From Phycisphaerales bacterium UBA3190 (GTDB lineage Bacteria > Planctomycetota > Phycisphaerae > Phycisphaerales > UBA1924), in NCBI GenBank assembly GCA_002364005.1, contig DEXG01000015.1, forward strand, positions 451,502 to 475,177: 23,676 bases of DNA. Direction: 5' to 3'. A program made the position numbers and the translations under genes. Shown here one piece after another: positions 1-6,809 of this stretch (position 1 is its first letter; every line of letters begins with the position of its first letter). The notes beneath the pieces were generated by a model. The model saw only the letters and a list, made by a program, of their open reading frames with translations, was not told the DNA's origin and did no database searches.

Positions 1-151
1 CCACGAGCCGATCCCCGATGCTCCCGGCGGGCTGCCCGCTCTTGGTGAGGCGAAAGATCCCCGCCTCGACGATCGCGGGCCGAATGATGTCACCCGTCAC
101 ACAGCCATAGCCGGTGATTGAGAGACCGGGATCGAAGCCGAGGACACGCAT
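1..151 (-). CDS. ruvC: Holliday junction resolvase RuvC, N-terminal fragment (runs off the window)
   Basis: RuvC cuts Holliday junctions symmetrically, working with the RuvAB branch-migration motor. About 50 codons are visible, read leftward from an ATG at 151. The protein begins MRVLGFDPGLSITGYGCV, which is the RuvC/RNase H-fold start: the first catalytic Asp (D7) sits in the FDPG motif, followed by the conserved TGYG. The other catalytic acids lie beyond the window edge. The gene starts 4 bases after the riboflavin synthase stop, so the two are probably co-transcribed. No strong ribosome binding site is visible, which suits translational coupling. The identification rests on the N-terminal motif alone, but that motif is very characteristic. 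Confidence 0.88.
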   Translation of the reverse strand, partial: MRVLGFDPGLSITGYGCVTGDIIRPAIVEAGIFRLTKSGQPAGSIGDRLV

Positions 152-155
152 GTAT

Positions 156-785
156 TCAGTCTACCGAATTCGCTTTCATGCTGTCCATCCGCTCCATCGT
201 GTGCACGATCGTCTTGACCATCACATCGCACTCGATGTTGACCCGGTCCCCCACCACCCGGTCGGGCAGGTTGGTGCGGTCGAGCGTCTCGGGGATGAGG
301 GCCACCTCGACCCAGCCCGCCTGAGCATCGATCGCAGCGAGCGTGAGGGATACGCCATCGATCGTGATCGAGCCCTTGGGGATCATGTATTTCATCAGAT
401 CGTGGCCCAGCCCGATGCGGATGCGATACCCGTCTGTGCGCTGCACGCCCAGCACCTCACCGGTGCCATCGACATGGCCCTGGACCTGGTGCCCGTCGAG
501 GGTGTCGCCCATGCGAAGGGATCGCTCGAGATTGATCCGCTGACCGGGTTCCCAGTCGTTGAGGGTGGTTTTTTGGAGGGTTTCGGGGATGGCGTCGAAG
601 ACCCACCAGGTCTTGGGCGTGTGTGGATCATCCACCAGCGTCAGGCAGCAGCCGTTGTTGGCGATCGAATCACCGGGCCTGGGGGTGTGGTCCCAGCCAT
701 CGGGATCGAGGGTGATTCGTATGCCATTGGCGCTGGGTTCGACGACAACCACGACCCCGACATGTTGAACAATGCCTGTGAACAT
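156..785 (-). CDS. ribE: Riboflavin synthase, alpha chain
   Basis: This enzyme dismutates two 6,7-dimethyl-8-ribityllumazines to riboflavin and a pyrimidine in the last step of flavin synthesis. The 209-residue product matches the usual 200-220. It has the two tandem lumazine-binding barrels of the family. The N-terminal barrel begins MFTGIVQ and carries NNGCCLTLV near residues 43-51. The second begins about residue 97 with GHQVQGHVDGTGEV and repeats the motif as DGVSLTL (143-149). The ATG at 785 is chosen because MFTGIV is the near-universal family start; the longer reading from 854 adds 23 unrelated residues. The frame ends in TGA four bases before ruvC. The 161 bases between it and the divergent lipoprotein gene must hold both promoters; I see no clear consensus there. 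Confidence 0.95.
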   Translation of the reverse strand: MFTGIVQHVGVVVVVEPSANGIRITLDPDGWDHTPRPGDSIANNGCCLTLVDDPHTPKTWWVFDAIPETLQKTTLNDWEPGQRINLERSLRMGDTLDGHQVQGHVDGTGEVLGVQRTDGYRIRIGLGHDLMKYMIPKGSITIDGVSLTLAAIDAQAGWVEVALIPETLDRTNLPDRVVGDRVNIECDVMVKTIVHTMERMDSMKANSVD

Positions 786-946
786 GCAAGAACCGTACGC
801 CCTTGGGTGCGAACAGTCGCCTATTGACGACGCTGAGCCCAGAAAACAGCCCATCGGGCACCCGCGTTCCCGCCCGGCTCGCTATCATCTCAGACCCCCC
901 CTCGCCCCATTCTCGGGGCGTATCCCAGCACACCGGAGATCGCTCG

Positions 947-2095
947 ATGTTCGAGAAATCGGCCCTGTACAAGCACACCGCCCGCACCCTGACGCTCACG
1001 CTTGCCCTGAGCACGCTCAGCGCCTGCTCCAGCACCCAGACCGCATCGGACAGCGAGAACGATGCCCAGCTTGCGAGCACCCCCGCATGGTCGATCGACC
1101 ACGAGGGCTGGGCCGAGCTGGGATACCAGTGGGAATGGACCGGGTACCCGCCCATGCAGCGCGGGGCGGTCATCGAGCACGCCACCGCGTACGACGACAT
1201 CCTCACCTTCGTCGGTTCGGGCTCGACCCTCTCGGTGCTCGAGGCCAACACCGGCAAGGTCCGCTGGTCGCGTCAGCTCGACCGCTCCACGACCCGCTTC
1301 GTTGAGCCCGTCCGCCGCGACGACACGCTCTACGCCGCAAGCGATACCGAACTCTGGGAGCTGAGTCTCCGCAACGGCAACACGATCGACCGCGACTCGA
1401 TGGGCACCCTCGTCAACACATCGCCGCTGATCGTGGACAACCTGGCGATCTTCGGCACCCTCGCCGGCGAGCTCTTCGCCTTCCAGATGGACAACGATTT
1501 TAAGCTCTGGTCCTACAAGTTCGACGGCCCCATCGAGCAGCCCGCGATCCAGGTCAGCGATGAGTTCATCGCCGCCATCTCCCAGAAGGGTGAGATCCGC
1601 ACCCTGGAAACCATCAACGCCCACTCGGGCATGACCGCCAAGATCGCCGGCGGCACCGACACCGAGCTGCTGACCGACGGCATCGGGCTCTACATCGCCT
1701 CGCTCGACCAATCGCTCTACGCCTTCGACATCGTCGACGGGTTCCGCTACTGGCGCATCCGCTCGAGCGACCCGATCACCGTTCAGCATACCCTGCACGA
1801 GGGATTGCTCTACGCCAGCACCCGCGATAAAGGGCTCATGTGCATCGATACCGCTACAGGCGATGTGCTCTGGAACAACCCCGAGATCGGCGGCTGGGTC
1901 CTGAGCGTCGTCGACGACAGCGAACTCATCGTCTGGTCGGGCTTCGAGATGCTCGCGATCGACAAGGACCGGGGCGACATCATCGCTCGCACGCCGCTGA
2001 AGAACATCTCGGGCGTACGCACCGACAACATCACCGACGGCAACATCTATGTCATCACATACGAAGGCAGCGTTGCCAAGTTTGGTCGACGCTAA
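947..2095 (+). CDS. Beta-propeller lipoprotein with PQQ-like repeats (BamB-like fold)
   Basis: A 382-residue predicted lipoprotein. The N-terminus has a basic stretch, a hydrophobic run and the lipobox LSAC, with the lipidated Cys at position 27, so the mature protein is probably membrane-anchored and outside the cytoplasm. The rest is built of PQQ-type propeller repeats ending in tryptophan-containing strands: TGKVRWSRQL, DFKLWSYKF, DGFRYWRIRS and TGDVLWNNPE. That blade pattern is shared by BamB, quinoprotein dehydrogenases and many planctomycete proteins. No PQQ ligands or enzymatic motif were recognised, so a scaffold or assembly role is more likely than catalysis. The ATG at 947 is preferred because GGAGAT lies 6 bases upstream (935-940) and it exposes the signal peptide; the longer open frame from 803 lacks both. 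purH follows 45 bases downstream and may be co-transcribed. Confidence 0.85.
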   Translation: MFEKSALYKHTARTLTLTLALSTLSACSSTQTASDSENDAQLASTPAWSIDHEGWAELGYQWEWTGYPPMQRGAVIEHATAYDDILTFVGSGSTLSVLEANTGKVRWSRQLDRSTTRFVEPVRRDDTLYAASDTELWELSLRNGNTIDRDSMGTLVNTSPLIVDNLAIFGTLAGELFAFQMDNDFKLWSYKFDGPIEQPAIQVSDEFIAAISQKGEIRTLETINAHSGMTAKIAGGTDTELLTDGIGLYIASLDQSLYAFDIVDGFRYWRIRSSDPITVQHTLHEGLLYASTRDKGLMCIDTATGDVLWNNPEIGGWVLSVVDDSELIVWSGFEMLAIDKDRGDIIARTPLKNISGVRTDNITDGNIYVITYEGSVAKFGRR

Positions 2096-2140
2096 ACACC
2101 CCTCGTTCCCACATCACAACCCCGCACGCAAGAGCACATC

Positions 2141-3793
2141 ATGAACTCCACAGCAGACGCTGCGGCCAGCGCCCACACCGACTCGACGAGCGACCTCGTC
2201 AAGGTGACCCGGGCGCTGATCTCTGTTTCCGACAAGACCGGCATCGTTGAGCTTGCCCATGCCCTGCACGAGCACGGCGTCGAGATCGTCTCGACCGGAG
2301 GCACCGCCAAGGTCATCGAGCAAGCCGGCATCCCCGTCGTCTCCATCGATGAGCTGACCGGGTTCCCAGAGATGATGGATGGGCGCGTCAAAACGCTCCA
2401 CCCCAAGGTGCACGGCGGGCTGCTGGCCCGACGCGACCTCGACACCCACCTTCAGTCGATGCGTGACCACGACATCAAGCCCATCGACCTGGTCGTCGTC
2501 AACCTCTACCCCTTCGAGGCCACGATCGCCAAGCCCGGCGTCACCGAGCCAGAGGCCATCGAGCAGATTGACATCGGGGGGCCATCGATGGTGCGTTCGG
2601 CGGCCAAAAACCACGCCTCGGTCGCGATCGTCACCGAGCCCGGGCAGTACAGGGCGCTGCTGGACGAGATGGCCACCAATGATGGTGCCACCACGCTCGG
2701 GCTGCGCAAGCAGCTCGCCTCGTCCGCGTTCGCCCAGACCGGAGCGTACGACGCGATGATCGCCTCGTGGCTCACCCGCAACGACGCGAGCGTCCCGCAG
2801 ACCATGCCCATCGCGCTGCGACGCCACGATGAGTTGCGCTACGGCGAGAACCCGCACCAGAGCGCCAGTGTCTACACACAGATCGGTGCCCCCGCGGGCA
2901 CGCTGCTCGACGCCGAGCAGTTGCACGGCAAGCCGCTGAGCTACAACAACATCAACGATGCATCCGCTGCCCTTGAGCTGGTGCGTGCCATGGCCCGGAC
3001 CTCGCCCGGGGCATTCAACACCTGCGTCGTCAAGCACACCAACCCCTGCGGTGCGGCCAGCGCCGACAGCTGCGTAGAAGCAATCGATCGCGCCATCGCG
3101 GGCGACCCGCTGGCGGCCTTTGGCGGGATCCTGGCCTCGGCCAACCCGATCGACCGAGCTGGTGTCGAACGCATCACCGCCGATGGGACCTTCTTTGAGA
3201 TCGTCATCGCTCCGGGCTACGAGCCCGACGCGCTCGAGCTGCTCAAGTCGCGTTGGAAGAACCTGCGCATCCTGCGGGTCCAGGCGCAGGATGCGGGCCA
3301 GCCGGCCCCGATCACACGCGAACTCAAGTTCATCCCGGGTGGGGCGTTGGTGCAGGAGCGTGACCTGATCGTCCCGGACCATTCCCAGTGGGTGCATGCC
3401 GCGGGCCCAGCGCCGACGCCCGAACAGCTCGACGCGGCCGCGATGCTCGAGAACATGTGCCGAGCACTGAGCAGCAACGCGGTGCTGATCGGCGGGATCG
3501 ACCCCGAGTCTGATTCCAAAGCCGTGCGCCTGTTCGGTGCTGGTGCTGGTCAGATGGACCGCGTTGCATCGTGCCGGGGTGCGGTGCAGAAGGCGGGCGA
3601 ACTGAGCAAGGGGGCGATCGCGTTCTCAGACGCCTTCTTCCCCTTCGACGACGGGCCCACCATCCTGATCGAGGCGGGTGTGAAAATCATCGTGCACCCG
3701 GGCGGCTCGAAACGGGATCAGGACACCTTCGACCTGTGCGACAAGCACGGCGTGACATGCCTGACGACCGGAATCCGCCATTTCAGGCACTGA
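2141..3793 (+). CDS. purH: Bifunctional AICAR formyltransferase / IMP cyclohydrolase
   Basis: Catalyses the last two steps of de novo purine synthesis: formylation of AICAR with 10-formyl-THF, then ring closure to IMP. The 550 residues compare with about 510-530 in most bacteria; the excess includes a roughly 20-residue polar N-terminal extension. The cyclohydrolase (MGS-like) domain spans about 22-150, with ALISVSDKTGI, VSTGGTAK and GRVKTLHPKVHGG. The formyltransferase domain follows, with LRYGENPHQ (232-240), SYNNINDASAA, the catalytic Lys-His of VVKHTNPCG (K298, H299), DPLAAFGG and the C-terminal AFFPFDDGP. All key residues are present. No strong ribosome binding site precedes the ATG. A strong intrinsic terminator lies 28 bases after the stop. 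Confidence 0.97.
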   Translation: MNSTADAAASAHTDSTSDLVKVTRALISVSDKTGIVELAHALHEHGVEIVSTGGTAKVIEQAGIPVVSIDELTGFPEMMDGRVKTLHPKVHGGLLARRDLDTHLQSMRDHDIKPIDLVVVNLYPFEATIAKPGVTEPEAIEQIDIGGPSMVRSAAKNHASVAIVTEPGQYRALLDEMATNDGATTLGLRKQLASSAFAQTGAYDAMIASWLTRNDASVPQTMPIALRRHDELRYGENPHQSASVYTQIGAPAGTLLDAEQLHGKPLSYNNINDASAALELVRAMARTSPGAFNTCVVKHTNPCGAASADSCVEAIDRAIAGDPLAAFGGILASANPIDRAGVERITADGTFFEIVIAPGYEPDALELLKSRWKNLRILRVQAQDAGQPAPITRELKFIPGGALVQERDLIVPDHSQWVHAAGPAPTPEQLDAAAMLENMCRALSSNAVLIGGIDPESDSKAVRLFGAGAGQMDRVASCRGAVQKAGELSKGAIAFSDAFFPFDDGPTILIEAGVKIIVHPGGSKRDQDTFDLCDKHGVTCLTTGIRHFRH

Positions 3794-3821
3794 GCACTGC
3801 ATCTGATAACCAAATACGACT

Positions 3822-3857
3822 CGCCCGTTCACACGCGTTGTGAACGGGCGTTTTTTT
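3822..3857 (+). terminator. Intrinsic terminator of purH
   Basis: A perfect 12-bp GC-rich stem (3822-3833 paired with 3839-3850, left arm CGCCCGTTCACA) closes a 5-base loop and is followed by seven T (3851-3857). It lies 28 bases after the purH stop and is oriented to end that transcript. This is a textbook Rho-independent terminator. Confidence 0.93.
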
Positions 3858-3896
3858 ACAAAGAACGACCTTTCGGCCTCTCAACCCGTTCTTTGT
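3858..3896. repeat. 10-bp perfect inverted repeat directly after the purH terminator
   Basis: ACAAAGAACG (3858-3867) is exactly complementary to CGTTCTTTGT (3887-3896), with 19 bases between. It begins at the base after the T-run of the purH terminator. No U-tract follows on the plus strand, so it is not itself a standard terminator. It could be a processed-transcript structure, a protein-binding site or a remnant. The role is unknown. Confidence 0.55.
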
Positions 3897-3927
3897 CGAT
3901 CCTTTACGCCAGCTGCAGCGTATCAGG

Positions 3928-3956
3928 TTGAAGTTTGGTGTAAAAACTGGTAGATA
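3928..3956 (+). promoter_or_regulatory. Possible sigma-70-type promoter for the HNH gene
   Basis: TTGAAG (3928-3933) and TAGATA (3951-3956) are separated by exactly 17 bases in a locally AT-rich stretch. They lie after the purH terminator and 24 bases before the HNH start codon. Match to consensus is only moderate (4 of 6 and 3 of 6), so this is a candidate based on spacing and position. Confidence 0.35.
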
Positions 3957-3980
3957 TAGAGTACAGGAACGAGACCCAGC

Positions 3981-4766
3981 ATGGCCCGCAAGCAACGCCC
4001 ATCCAGATCACGCCCATCGGCGCGATCGGTACGGAGCGGATCGAGGGCCTCGGACCCGCGTCCCAGTGATGACGGAATCGACCACATACAAAGCGTCGAT
4101 GCCCACTCCGATTGGCGCGTCGACGCAAACCCACACAACCATTTGATCAACGACGGGCTCGGTGCCAAGGTGCTGGTGCTCAATCGGCATTACATGGCCA
4201 CCCGGGTCATCAGCGCCAAGCGTGCGTTCATCCTGCTGGCGCGTGAAGCCGCCGAGGTCATCCACGCCGACGACGGTTCCTATGCCAACTACGACTTTGA
4301 GACCTGGGCCGAGCTGAGCGAGCTGCGCAAGCAGTTCGAGCCCGACATGCACGACTGGGTGAAGACCGTCCGCTTCGATATCGCCGTGCCCCGCATCATT
4401 CGGCTCATCACCTGCGACAAGCTGCCCGCCCAGCGGGTGAAGCTCAACCGACGCAACCTCTTTGCACGCGATCACAACCAGTGCCAGTACTGCGGCAGCC
4501 GCTTCCCCACCAGCGAGCTGTCGATCGATCATGTGAAGCCCCGTTCGCAGAACGGGCCCGATACCTGGCAGAACCTGGTGTGCGCCTGCGTCAAGTGCAA
4601 CAGCCGCAAGGGCGGTCGTACCCCTGAGCAAGCCCGCATGAAGCTGATCCGCAAGCCGGTGCAGCCCAAGCGCAACCCGCTGATCACGATCAAGCTCAAC
4701 AGCGACAAGTACGCGTCATGGAAAGCGTTCCTCGACGACGCCTACTGGTCCGTCGAGCTGCGCTGA
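3981..4766 (+). CDS. HNH endonuclease-family protein
   Basis: A 261-residue protein with a C-terminal HNH (beta-beta-alpha metal) nuclease fold. The first zinc pair is CQYC (C168, C171), the HNH core is LSIDHVKPRS (D183, H184), an Asn lies in WQNLV (N198), and the second zinc pair is CVKC (C203, C206), followed by NSRKGGRTPEQA. This subfamily, with an N-terminal region beginning like VLVLNRHYMATRVISAKRA and the nuclease near the C-terminus, is found as single chromosomal genes in many bacteria, and its biological role is not settled. The first 55 residues are polar, basic and low-complexity. An AGGAACGAG stretch near 3963-3971 could be the ribosome binding site. The gene has its own transcription unit between the purH terminator and the convergent accessory block. 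Confidence 0.85.
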   Translation: MARKQRPSRSRPSARSVRSGSRASDPRPSDDGIDHIQSVDAHSDWRVDANPHNHLINDGLGAKVLVLNRHYMATRVISAKRAFILLAREAAEVIHADDGSYANYDFETWAELSELRKQFEPDMHDWVKTVRFDIAVPRIIRLITCDKLPAQRVKLNRRNLFARDHNQCQYCGSRFPTSELSIDHVKPRSQNGPDTWQNLVCACVKCNSRKGGRTPEQARMKLIRKPVQPKRNPLITIKLNSDKYASWKAFLDDAYWSVELR

Positions 4767-4804
4767 TTCATTCAATGAACAACTTGTTTCATTACTTTGT
4801 CTCG

Positions 4805-5416
4805 CTACTTTCCCGCCCGAACCGAGCCATCTAGGAACGCTTGGTTGTACCCGCGTAGGTCATCGTGTGGGTAGTGCCGACCTCGAGACCCCGGCAAGTG
4901 GAACCGGAGGGAGTCCATCATCACCGGAGCCCCCTGCGGGTATCTCACGCCGTTCTGAAAGACCTGCGGCTCAGAGAAAAACTTTATGATCTCCATTGCC
5001 TCCCGGCGCGACCAGTCCTCGGGCATCACCTGCATGAAAGACGACGGGCGGTATGCATAACTAAACCCGTACAACTCACTGAGACCGATATCGGCGGGGC
5101 ATACATACGGCTCGATCTGCTCGTAAATCCCATCCTGAGACTCGGCCGGCACAGGTACACCGATGTAGTCCGCGAGGACGCCGAAGGCACCAGGATCTTT
5201 GCCCGTCGACTGCGTGACGCTCGACCAAGGGATCAATCCCAGGTGGTCATCGCGGTACCCCTGCAGCCCGGACAGGATCGACCGGAGATTCGCCTGACAT
5301 CGCACACTCTTGGCTGTCCGTAGAACCCCTGCGAATGCGGGTAACGCGATCCCGATGAGAACCGCGATCACTCCGATGACCGCAAGCAACTCGACGAGAG
5401 AAAAACCTCTCCTCAT
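4805..5416 (-). CDS. Pseudopilin with type IV prepilin N-terminus (planctomycete H-X9-DG style)
   Basis: A 203-residue protein that begins MRRGFSLVELLAVIGVIAVL: a short basic leader, a prepilin peptidase site between G4 and F5, the conserved Glu at mature position +5 (E9) and a hydrophobic helix. It should be processed by a PilD-type peptidase and enter a pilus or type II-like secretion filament. The C-terminal HDDLRGYNQAFLDGSV resembles the H...DG signature of the large planctomycete DUF1559/pseudopilin group. Two cysteines remain outside the helix (C40, C106). The start is uncertain. ATG 5416 gives the classical leader, while ATG 5461 would add 15 residues; neither has a clear ribosome binding site. 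It is the last gene of the four-gene minus-strand block and ends 38 bases from the convergent HNH gene. Confidence 0.8.
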   Translation of the reverse strand: MRRGFSLVELLAVIGVIAVLIGIALPAFAGVLRTAKSVRCQANLRSILSGLQGYRDDHLGLIPWSSVTQSTGKDPGAFGVLADYIGVPVPAESQDGIYEQIEPYVCPADIGLSELYGFSYAYRPSSFMQVMPEDWSRREAMEIIKFFSEPQVFQNGVRYPQGAPVMMDSLRFHLPGSRGRHYPHDDLRGYNQAFLDGSVRAGK

Positions 5417-5480
5417 GAAAGAGTCGCAATGGCGTCGTGGTGGAGTGAAATCGAGCTGCATGTTCAAAGCCGCTGCGTTC

Positions 5481-5726
5481 CTAATCGCCAGAGTCTTTCT
5501 GGAGTTCCTTCAGTCGCCGTGCCTCTTCGCACGGTGGACAGTCCGGCTGTGTCGCGCCTTGAGCCATCGATTGCTTACGAGCTTCAAAGTGTCTGCGTGC
5601 AAGATAGTCGCTGCCGCCTGAGATGAGCACCGCGTATCCCAGTAAAAGAAAAACGACCACCCCGAGCACCACATCAGGCATGTGCCTGAGCAGGCCTGCT
5701 TGTTCCGATGAAGATTGCGGTTTCAT
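5481..5726 (-). CDS. Small single-pass membrane protein with a CPPC motif
   Basis: An 81-residue protein of unknown family. It has a polar N-terminus, one predicted transmembrane helix at about residues 18-37 (VVLGVVVFLLLGYAVLIS), then a charged tail with CPPC (C63, C66) followed by EEARRLKELQ. CPPC could be a redox-active pair or half of a metal site, but no thioredoxin fold can fit in this length. A good ribosome binding site (GGAGG, 6 bases before the ATG) sits inside the end of the upstream gene, and the start overlaps that gene's stop by four bases (ATGA). Both features support a real, translationally coupled gene. It belongs to the 4805-6720 block. Confidence 0.7.
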   Translation of the reverse strand: MKPQSSSEQAGLLRHMPDVVLGVVVFLLLGYAVLISGGSDYLARRHFEARKQSMAQGATQPDCPPCEEARRLKELQKDSGD

Positions 5727-6382
5727 TCATCACCTCCGAGCGGTGACTCGAAGACACTCCTGCCCTTGAGCTGGCGTTCAATATTCTCTGCAACACTGAG
5801 CCCCAAATCCCCGAAATCCTCGCGCGGGTTGTTGTAGATGTGCATCAAACGATCACGGATCGGACCCGCCATATCAGCCAAACCTGATCGAGCGACATTC
5901 GCCGCGGAGTCGCTGTACAGACGGAAACTGGAAGTCTGGTACAAGCCCGCCACAAGTTCATCGATAAGCCGTTGCCGTTGATCCGCATCAACTGGAGCAC
6001 CGACGCGGAATCGCTCTGAGATCACGCGTAACGAAGTGCTCCGTCGGAGCCATATCTCGAGCAGCCCCACATCGAACTTCTCCGGATCCCCCCCAACCTG
6101 GTCGTCCTCAATCTCGGGGATCGACATGAACGCCACAAGCTCATCCACTTCCTTCTTTGTCCAGTTGTCCGCTAGCATCAACTCGTAGGCGATCCGGTTG
6201 TTGTCCCGCTGAAAATCCACAGAAAGTTCTGAATCCTCATCAACCTCCTGCTTTGCTGCTCCGGCAAGCTGGTGCCTCCATTCTGGAACTTGTTGATAGC
6301 GATAATAACTGATGGATATAGAGCCCACGATGTAAAACAACAGCAGGACGGCCGCCAATACGAGTACTTTTCGTAACATCAT
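5723..6382 (-). CDS. Membrane-anchored protein of unknown function (219 residues)
   Basis: I do not recognise the family. The N-terminus MMLRKVLVLAAVLLLFYIVG is a single hydrophobic segment after two basic residues, best read as a signal anchor. The remaining ~190 residues are acidic, helix-rich and soluble-looking, with one internal QVGGDPE loop and no cysteines or obvious catalytic motif. It would therefore face the periplasm or exterior. It starts 11 bases after the stop of the Cys-rich peptide gene and overlaps the start of the CPPC protein gene by four bases. The GC content of a 60-base sample inside it (6121-6180) is 50 percent, against 70 percent for a sample in purH (2401-2460), which is consistent with different evolutionary origin or relaxed selection. 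Confidence 0.7.
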   Translation of the reverse strand: MMLRKVLVLAAVLLLFYIVGSISISYYRYQQVPEWRHQLAGAAKQEVDEDSELSVDFQRDNNRIAYELMLADNWTKKEVDELVAFMSIPEIEDDQVGGDPEKFDVGLLEIWLRRSTSLRVISERFRVGAPVDADQRQRLIDELVAGLYQTSSFRLYSDSAANVARSGLADMAGPIRDRLMHIYNNPREDFGDLGLSVAENIERQLKGRSVFESPLGGDE

Positions 6383-6393
6383 TGGTCACCCGC

Positions 6394-6720
6394 TCAAAGC
6401 CACCAGAATGGATTCCCGATCGCCCACCAGAATCCGCCCGGACCGCTCGGCGGATTAAAGTTGGCCTGCGTACAGAACGCTGAGCAGTTCAACAACTGGC
6501 CTGCAGGAATCGCACCTGTGTTTACCGCAGCCAAGCAACACTGATCGCACTGCAGGGTTGTCGTGCTCGTACTCGGAGGAACATTGCCACAGTTCGCACC
6601 GCCATAGTTCCAACCTGGCGTGCCGCACGCTGGGGGAGCAGCTGGACTACATGCAATCGCTACACCCACGCCCGCGGCAAGAACAAACCCAATAACTTGA
6701 TTCTGTGTTGACTTAAACAT
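6394..6720 (-). CDS. Small exported cysteine-rich peptide with aromatic C-terminus
   Basis: A 108-residue predicted exported protein with no recognised family. After MFKSTQNQ comes a hydrophobic segment ending AIA-C24, which fits either signal peptidase I (AXA) or a weak lipobox. The mature part holds eight cysteines (24, 32, 44, 58, 61, 62, 79, 83), Gly, Pro and Thr/Ser-rich linkers (PPSTSTTT), and a tryptophan-rich end, GGFWWAIGNPFWWL. The even cysteine count and export signal suggest a disulfide-bonded extracellular peptide. The ATG at 6720 is chosen because AAGGAG (6731 to 6726) lies 5 bases upstream; the longer open frame from 6768 reads through the G-tract and promoter. It is the first gene of the four-gene block and has a candidate promoter of its own. 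Confidence 0.75.
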   Translation of the reverse strand: MFKSTQNQVIGFVLAAGVGVAIACSPAAPPACGTPGWNYGGANCGNVPPSTSTTTLQCDQCCLAAVNTGAIPAGQLLNCSAFCTQANFNPPSGPGGFWWAIGNPFWWL

Positions 6721-6750
6721 GACTACTCCTTTTATTGCAAGTACATACAC

Positions 6751-6781
6751 AAAATACCCCCCCCCCACCCCGGAGCGTCAA
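6751..6781 (-). promoter_or_regulatory. Candidate promoter with a G10 tract between the -35 and -10 boxes
   Basis: On the minus strand TTGACG (6781-6776, 5 of 6 to consensus) and TATTTT (6756-6751, 4 of 6) are 19 bases apart. The last ten bases of that spacer are an unbroken run of G (6757-6766). An AT-rich stretch (about 6782-6810) lies just upstream. Transcription would begin near 6744, leaving a short leader with AAGGAG before the Cys-rich peptide gene. A 19-base spacer is longer than the optimal 17, so losing two G would be expected to strengthen it. The arrangement resembles Neisseria porA and opc promoters. No experimental evidence is available here. Confidence 0.5.
6757..6766. repeat. 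Homopolymer tract, ten C on plus strand (G10 on minus)
   Basis: Ten consecutive C at 6757-6766, followed by A and four more C. I noticed no other single-base run this long in the window. Tracts of this length are prone to slipped-strand length change, and this one falls inside a promoter spacer. The assembled length could also be a sequencing error. Confidence 0.9.
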
Positions 6782-6809
6782 GCCTTAATACGATATTTTC
6801 AAATATTTA

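Noticed and set aside
890..1798. 302-codon minus-strand frame opposite the beta-propeller gene
   Set aside because: Gly/Val/Asp-rich shadow frame; the plus-strand gene has a signal peptide, repeats and a ribosome binding site.
2114..3397. 427-codon minus-strand frame opposite purH
   Set aside because: Its composition is that of a mirror frame of a high-GC gene, with no motif. purH motifs are unambiguous on the other strand.
4767..4779. TTCATTCAATGAA palindrome between the HNH and pseudopilin genes
   Set aside because: Six bp around a single central base, AT-rich, no T-run. It can occur by chance and no role could be supported.
5310..5621. 103-codon plus-strand frame across the pseudopilin start and CPPC gene
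   Set aside because: It overlaps two better-supported minus-strand genes, lacks a ribosome binding site and has no recognisable domain.
4805..6720. Reading the four-gene block as a prophage or insertion sequence remnant
   Set aside because: No transposase, integrase, terminal repeats or target duplication is visible; lower GC alone does not show mobility.
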